Below are positions 60,689 through 64,000 of a stretch of 64,000 nt of DNA, one piece after another (positions within the stretch are counted from its first letter, which is position 1; each line of letters starts with the position of its first letter). Both the position numbers and the translations under genes were made by a program. The stretch comes from Cyclobacteriaceae bacterium (GTDB lineage Bacteria > Bacteroidota > Bacteroidia > Cytophagales > Cyclobacteriaceae), in contig JAHBUD010000002.1 of NCBI GenBank assembly GCA_019638255.1, forward strand, positions 461,703-525,702, given 5' to 3'. The notes beneath the pieces are model-generated. The model made no database searches, had not been told where the DNA came from, and worked only from the letters and a program-made list of their open reading frames with translations.

Positions 60689-63064
60689 ATGAAACGAAAC
60701 TGGTATTGGTTGTTAGCAAATAGTCCATGGTCGATAGTCCATAGCAGACAATCGACTATGGACCATCGACTAAAAAACTATGGACTTTTTATCCTGTGCT
60801 GTCTACTCAGTATAACAGCCTTCGCCCAAACCATCAACCGCGCGGAATATTTCATAGATACTGATCCAGGAAACGGGAATGGAACAAGTGTTACCGTTTC
60901 AGCCCCAGCGGCCACTGTGAACTTCAACTTTTCAATCAATACAAATTCCCTGAGCATCGGCTTTCACCGATTGGGTTTCCGGGTGCGGCAAAATAATGGC
61001 ACGTGGTCGCATCCCAATCACACGTTATTTTTTATCACACCGGTAATAACCACGGCTACTAACCTGGTAAGTGCTGAATATTTTTTCGATGCCGACCCAG
61101 GCTTTGGAAACGGTACATCTTTTTCGTTCACCCCGGGTAACGCTGTAAACATTCCTGCACTGAATGTAAACATTGGTTCCTTATCGCCAGGTTTTCACTT
61201 TATTAGTTTTCGCTTTCGTGATGACAGAGGCAAGTGGACACATACCAGCTCGCACAGTTTTTATATCATACCACCGGTAACTTCTGATTTGGCTACCAGC
61301 CTTACACGTATGGAATATTTTTTCAACACCGATCTGGGGCCGGGTAACAACACCTCCATACCGATTACAGCAGGAAACCCTCAAAGCAATTTAGTGCCAA
61401 TTACCATACCCGGAACACTTGCGCCCGGTTTTCATCAAATTGGCTTTCGCTACTGCGATAACAAAAACCGGTGGAGCCATGCTGAAACACGAACGTTTTA
61501 TGTGCTAAACACAACTGCTTTATCCAACCGTGAAATTGTGGCAGCCGAATATTTCGTTGATGACGTACACGGTACAGGTACCGGTACGCGCATACCGGGT
61601 ATTGTACCTGCAGCTGATCTGAATCAACTTGTGGCGTTGGACATGACCGGTGTTCCCACCGGCAACCATACATTAAGCATTCGCCTTAAAGATTCACAGG
61701 GCGCGTGGAGCCACCTGGAAACAGAAAACTTTACGGTATCGGCCTGTACGCCACCTTCCCCCCCTGTGGCCCCCGGTGTAAGCCGGTGTAATGAGGGCAC
61801 TGTTACCTTAACCGCATCAGGTGCCACCGGTGCCCAAGTGTACCGTTGGTATGATGACCCGATATTGAATAACCTCTTATTTACCGGATCTTCATTTACC
61901 ACGCCTTCGCTCACCGCCTCAAAAAATTATTATGTCAGCATTTTTGACCCGGGAACGAATTGTGAAAGCGCGCGGGTAACTGTAGCTGCCACCGTAACCA
62001 CCATTGCCAAACCCCTTATCAATCCATCCGGAACCTTATCCATCTGTGAAGGCAGTTCGATATTTCTTTCTGCCCCAGCCGGGTTCACTCAATATATATG
62101 GTCAAAAGACGGAGCTAACCTAACCGAAGCCACACAACAAATACTGGCCACACAATCGGGTAGTTATACCGTACAGGTAGGTGACGGAACATGCCAGAGC
62201 GAAGCTTCTGATGCAGTTACGCTTACGGTTATTCCTGCCCCATCCAAACCGGTGATTACAGTCACCGGAAATACAACTATTTGCGGAACGGGTACTGTTG
62301 ATTTGACCGGGCCAAATGGATTTGAATATGCATGGTCGAATGGTGCTACCACACAAACCATTACTGTAACGCAAACCGGTGTCTTCTTTCTCATCGTAAA
62401 AACAACAGGTGCCAACTGTCCAAGTTTATCATCTGATCCGGTAGTGGTTACGGTGCTCACCCCTCCTTGCGGGGGTGGTAATCCAACCAACGCGCCTCCG
62501 GTTATTCTGTCAACGCCATTCGCCTCACAAATAGAAGGTAAGGTATCGGTTGATCTTACCGAAGTAGTCAGTGACCCGGACAACAACATCAACTTCGCTA
62601 CCCTGCGGGTAATCAACAACCAGACTGCGCGTGGTATTACTGCAACGATTGATGGCTCCTATTTCTTACAGATCGATTATGCCGGCAATCCGTTTACCGG
62701 AACAGATCGCGTGACCATTGAAGTGTGCGACCTGGATGGACTTTGTGTGCAACAGGTTATCGACATCGAGTTGGTTGGCGAAATAGTGGTGTATAATGGT
62801 ATAACCCCTGACGGAGATGGTTTTAATGATTACCTGTTCTTAAAATACATTGATGTAGTGGATGGCGCTTCTCAAAATAAAGTCACCATCTTCAACCGTT
62901 GGGGTGATGTGGTTTTTGATATTGAAAACTACAACAATTTCGACCGCGTGTTTACCGGGCTCAGCAATAGCGGATCGGAGCTTCCTTCCGGAACATACTA
63001 TTACAAAATCGTTTTGGCTGGCAATAACAAACCCCTTAGCGGGTTCATCACCTTAATGCGATAA
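60689..63064 (+). CDS. EYFFDxDPG-repeat protein with type B T9SS domain, cassette 2
   Basis: The start is uncertain: TTG 60659 overlaps the previous stop, ATG 60689 is a standard choice, and ATG 60758 gives the best signal peptide (MDHRLKNYGLFILCCLLSIT). The difference consists of a short repeat-derived segment. About 791 residues from 60689. Three repeat units (EYFIDTDPGNGN, EYFFDADPGFGN, EYFFNTDLGPGN) and a fourth (EYFVDDVHGTGT), Ig-like modules, a cadherin-like domain and a sorting domain with ITPDGDGFNDYLFLKYIDVV, IFNRWGDVVFD and final GFITLMR. That terminal subgroup is shared only with the 52683 product, the other protein followed by a PorP gene. Confidence 0.9.
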   Translation: MKRNWYWLLANSPWSIVHSRQSTMDHRLKNYGLFILCCLLSITAFAQTINRAEYFIDTDPGNGNGTSVTVSAPAATVNFNFSINTNSLSIGFHRLGFRVRQNNGTWSHPNHTLFFITPVITTATNLVSAEYFFDADPGFGNGTSFSFTPGNAVNIPALNVNIGSLSPGFHFISFRFRDDRGKWTHTSSHSFYIIPPVTSDLATSLTRMEYFFNTDLGPGNNTSIPITAGNPQSNLVPITIPGTLAPGFHQIGFRYCDNKNRWSHAETRTFYVLNTTALSNREIVAAEYFVDDVHGTGTGTRIPGIVPAADLNQLVALDMTGVPTGNHTLSIRLKDSQGAWSHLETENFTVSACTPPSPPVAPGVSRCNEGTVTLTASGATGAQVYRWYDDPILNNLLFTGSSFTTPSLTASKNYYVSIFDPGTNCESARVTVAATVTTIAKPLINPSGTLSICEGSSIFLSAPAGFTQYIWSKDGANLTEATQQILATQSGSYTVQVGDGTCQSEASDAVTLTVIPAPSKPVITVTGNTTICGTGTVDLTGPNGFEYAWSNGATTQTITVTQTGVFFLIVKTTGANCPSLSSDPVVVTVLTPPCGGGNPTNAPPVILSTPFASQIEGKVSVDLTEVVSDPDNNINFATLRVINNQTARGITATIDGSYFLQIDYAGNPFTGTDRVTIEVCDLDGLCVQQVIDIELVGEIVVYNGITPDGDGFNDYLFLKYIDVVDGASQNKVTIFNRWGDVVFDIENYNNFDRVFTGLSNSGSELPSGTYYYKIVLAGNNKPLSGFITLMR
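60721..60785. repeat. Cluster of GTCCATAG/GTCGATAG-type heptamer words with inverted copies
   Basis: Alternating words such as GTCCATGG, TCGATAG, TCCATAG and, inverted, CTATGGACCATCGACTA and CTATGGAC fill this stretch. It lies over the possible N-terminal codons of the EYFFD gene, so it may be an inserted short interspersed repeat rather than true coding sequence. Confidence 0.55.
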
Positions 63065-63065
63065 T

Positions 63066-64000
63066 ATGAAACCCTCAGCTGTCATTTCTGGTGCAACACT
63101 TCTACCCTCTCACAAGGCCGATTGTAACGGTCGGCCTTGTTGCACCCTTTTGGTTTTTGTATTCATTGTTACACAGTTCAGTTTCACTCACGCCCAACAA
63201 GACCCACTCTACTCACAATACATCTTCAATCCGTTCATCATCAATCCGGCCTATGCAGGTTTTTCCAAAGACCTCACCGCACTGGCTGCCTACCGCGTGC
63301 AGTGGGCCGGTTTCAATGGCAGCCCCGTTACCATGAATGCCACCGGTCACATGGCTTTGCACGATAACCGTATGGGCCTCGGCCTCACTTTGCTTCAGGA
63401 TAAAATCGGAACCAACAAAACTACTGAAGTGTTGGCCTCCTATGCCTACCATGTGGAGATGAGCAAGGGCAGTCGTCTTTCTTTCGGTCTGCAGGCCGGG
63501 GTAGTGAACTACCGCAACGATTTTGATGAACTCACCATTGACCGAAGTGATCCGAAATTTCAGAACAGCATAAGCGAACTAAGTCCTAGTTTTGGTGCCG
63601 GTATCATCTTCTCATCCGATAAACTCTTTCTTAGCCTGGCTGTGCCCAAAATGCTTGACGGTAAAACCACTACTTCCGATAACATTGATGTCGTTCTCTA
63701 CAGTCAGCAATTTTACGGAATGGGTTCCTACCTGTTTACCTTGTCGCACCGGTTGAAACTTAAACCGTATGTGTTGACACGCTTAACCGCAGGTGCTCCG
63801 GCCAGCACCGACTTTGGTGTAGCGTTGAATGCCGATGATAGTTATACGCTCGGATTATTTACCCGCAACCTGCATACCTATGGCGCCATGATGAAAATTA
63901 ACCTGGGGGATATGCTACGCCTGGGCTACATCTTTGAGCTGCCAACCAATAAATCAATAGGATTAAATTACACTGCGCATGAAATAACCCTGGGCATACG
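63066..64000 (+). CDS. PorP/SprF-family T9SS outer-membrane protein, cassette 2, 3' end outside window
   Basis: The ATG at 63066 lies 1 bp after the preceding stop; 311 codons are visible and the frame stays open at the window end. Apart from the first five or six codons (MKPSAV versus MKSLSG) the visible protein is the same as the 55208 product, with the DPLYSQYIFNPFIINPAYAG start and identical barrel strands. The three DNA differences found are silent. Two cassettes with quite different cargo repeats therefore share one partner protein, which suggests that the partner recognises the sorting domain rather than the cargo body. Confidence 0.92.
   Translation, partial: MKPSAVISGATLLPSHKADCNGRPCCTLLVFVFIVTQFSFTHAQQDPLYSQYIFNPFIINPAYAGFSKDLTALAAYRVQWAGFNGSPVTMNATGHMALHDNRMGLGLTLLQDKIGTNKTTEVLASYAYHVEMSKGSRLSFGLQAGVVNYRNDFDELTIDRSDPKFQNSISELSPSFGAGIIFSSDKLFLSLAVPKMLDGKTTTSDNIDVVLYSQQFYGMGSYLFTLSHRLKLKPYVLTRLTAGAPASTDFGVALNADDSYTLGLFTRNLHTYGAMMKINLGDMLRLGYIFELPTNKSIGLNYTAHEITLGI
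63083..64000 (+). repeat. Near-identical PorP duplication, copy 2
   Basis: Partner of 55225-56142; runs to the window end. Confidence 0.9.
63090..63146 (+). promoter_or_regulatory. Extended hairpin across the first codons of PorP, copy 2
   Basis: The same GGTGCAA/TTGCACC and CAAGGCCGA/TCGGCCTTG arms as in copy 1, without any change. Confidence 0.6.

Overview
The window looks like a chromosome segment of a Bacteroidota bacterium, most likely a Cytophagales-type glider or relative. The evidence is eight proteins ending in a type B T9SS sorting domain (gliding-motility-associated C-terminal domain), two PorP/SprF-family genes, a hybrid two-component system with an AraC output domain, periplasmic TPR sensor kinases, and TAnnTTTG promoter boxes. 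I saw no rRNA, tRNA, CRISPR array, transposase or phage gene. Every gap between features is shorter than 300 bases; the larger ones (24111-24356, 36509-36622, 40160-40277) hold little beyond the sites listed.

Layout. 1-2.5 kb: the end of a TPR histidine kinase, its LuxR-type response regulator, and a multi-pass membrane protein. 2.6-8.6 kb: an exported amidohydrolase, a lipoprotein agmatine/peptidylarginine-deiminase relative, a DoxX-like membrane protein, a broken alpha/beta hydrolase, a short-chain dehydrogenase and a second member of the membrane family. 8.7-35.8 kb: five large secreted adhesin-like proteins (laminin-B-like, IPT/TIG, FG-GAP, DUF285, SBBP and Ig-like modules), an AraC regulator, a TPR hybrid kinase with AraC output (26998-30003), a third membrane paralogue, a frameshifted DUF2306-like gene, and a PorT-like barrel. 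35.8-40 kb: remnants of sorting domains, a small unknown gene, a predicted K+-channel-like protein with a large exported N-terminal domain, a collagen-like lipoprotein, and a PAS-LuxR regulator split by an in-frame stop. 40.2-64 kb: repeated cassettes.

The central observation is a cassette that occurs twice in full and once in a variant form. It consists of a TPR histidine kinase plus LuxR response regulator on the minus strand. Divergent from these are a right-handed beta-helix protein, a type B T9SS protein built on EYFFDxDPG repeats, and a PorP/SprF protein. The full copies are 48580-56191 and 56807-64000 (window end). The variant (40278-46094) has two tandem beta-helix genes and no PorP. 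The four beta-helix proteins lack a T9SS sorting domain but share an unusual C-terminal tail ending in NN or SN. The two PorP genes are almost identical over at least 918 bp, and a long hairpin sits across their first codons.

Regulation can be read from sequence in two places. An identical 90-bp promoter geometry (two TGTTACAAAT boxes 21 bp apart, then TAnnTTTG, then the start codon) precedes the adhesin at 30057 and the barrel at 35018, beside the hybrid kinase. A pair of imperfect palindromes (consensus TACCGGAATTCAGGTA, 34 bp apart) precedes the collagen-like lipoprotein, the 40278 operon and the 51504 cassette. Gene conversion, deletion scars and orphan sorting-domain fragments show that this adhesin region is being actively reshuffled. 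All functional statements rest on motif reading by eye; no database search was run.
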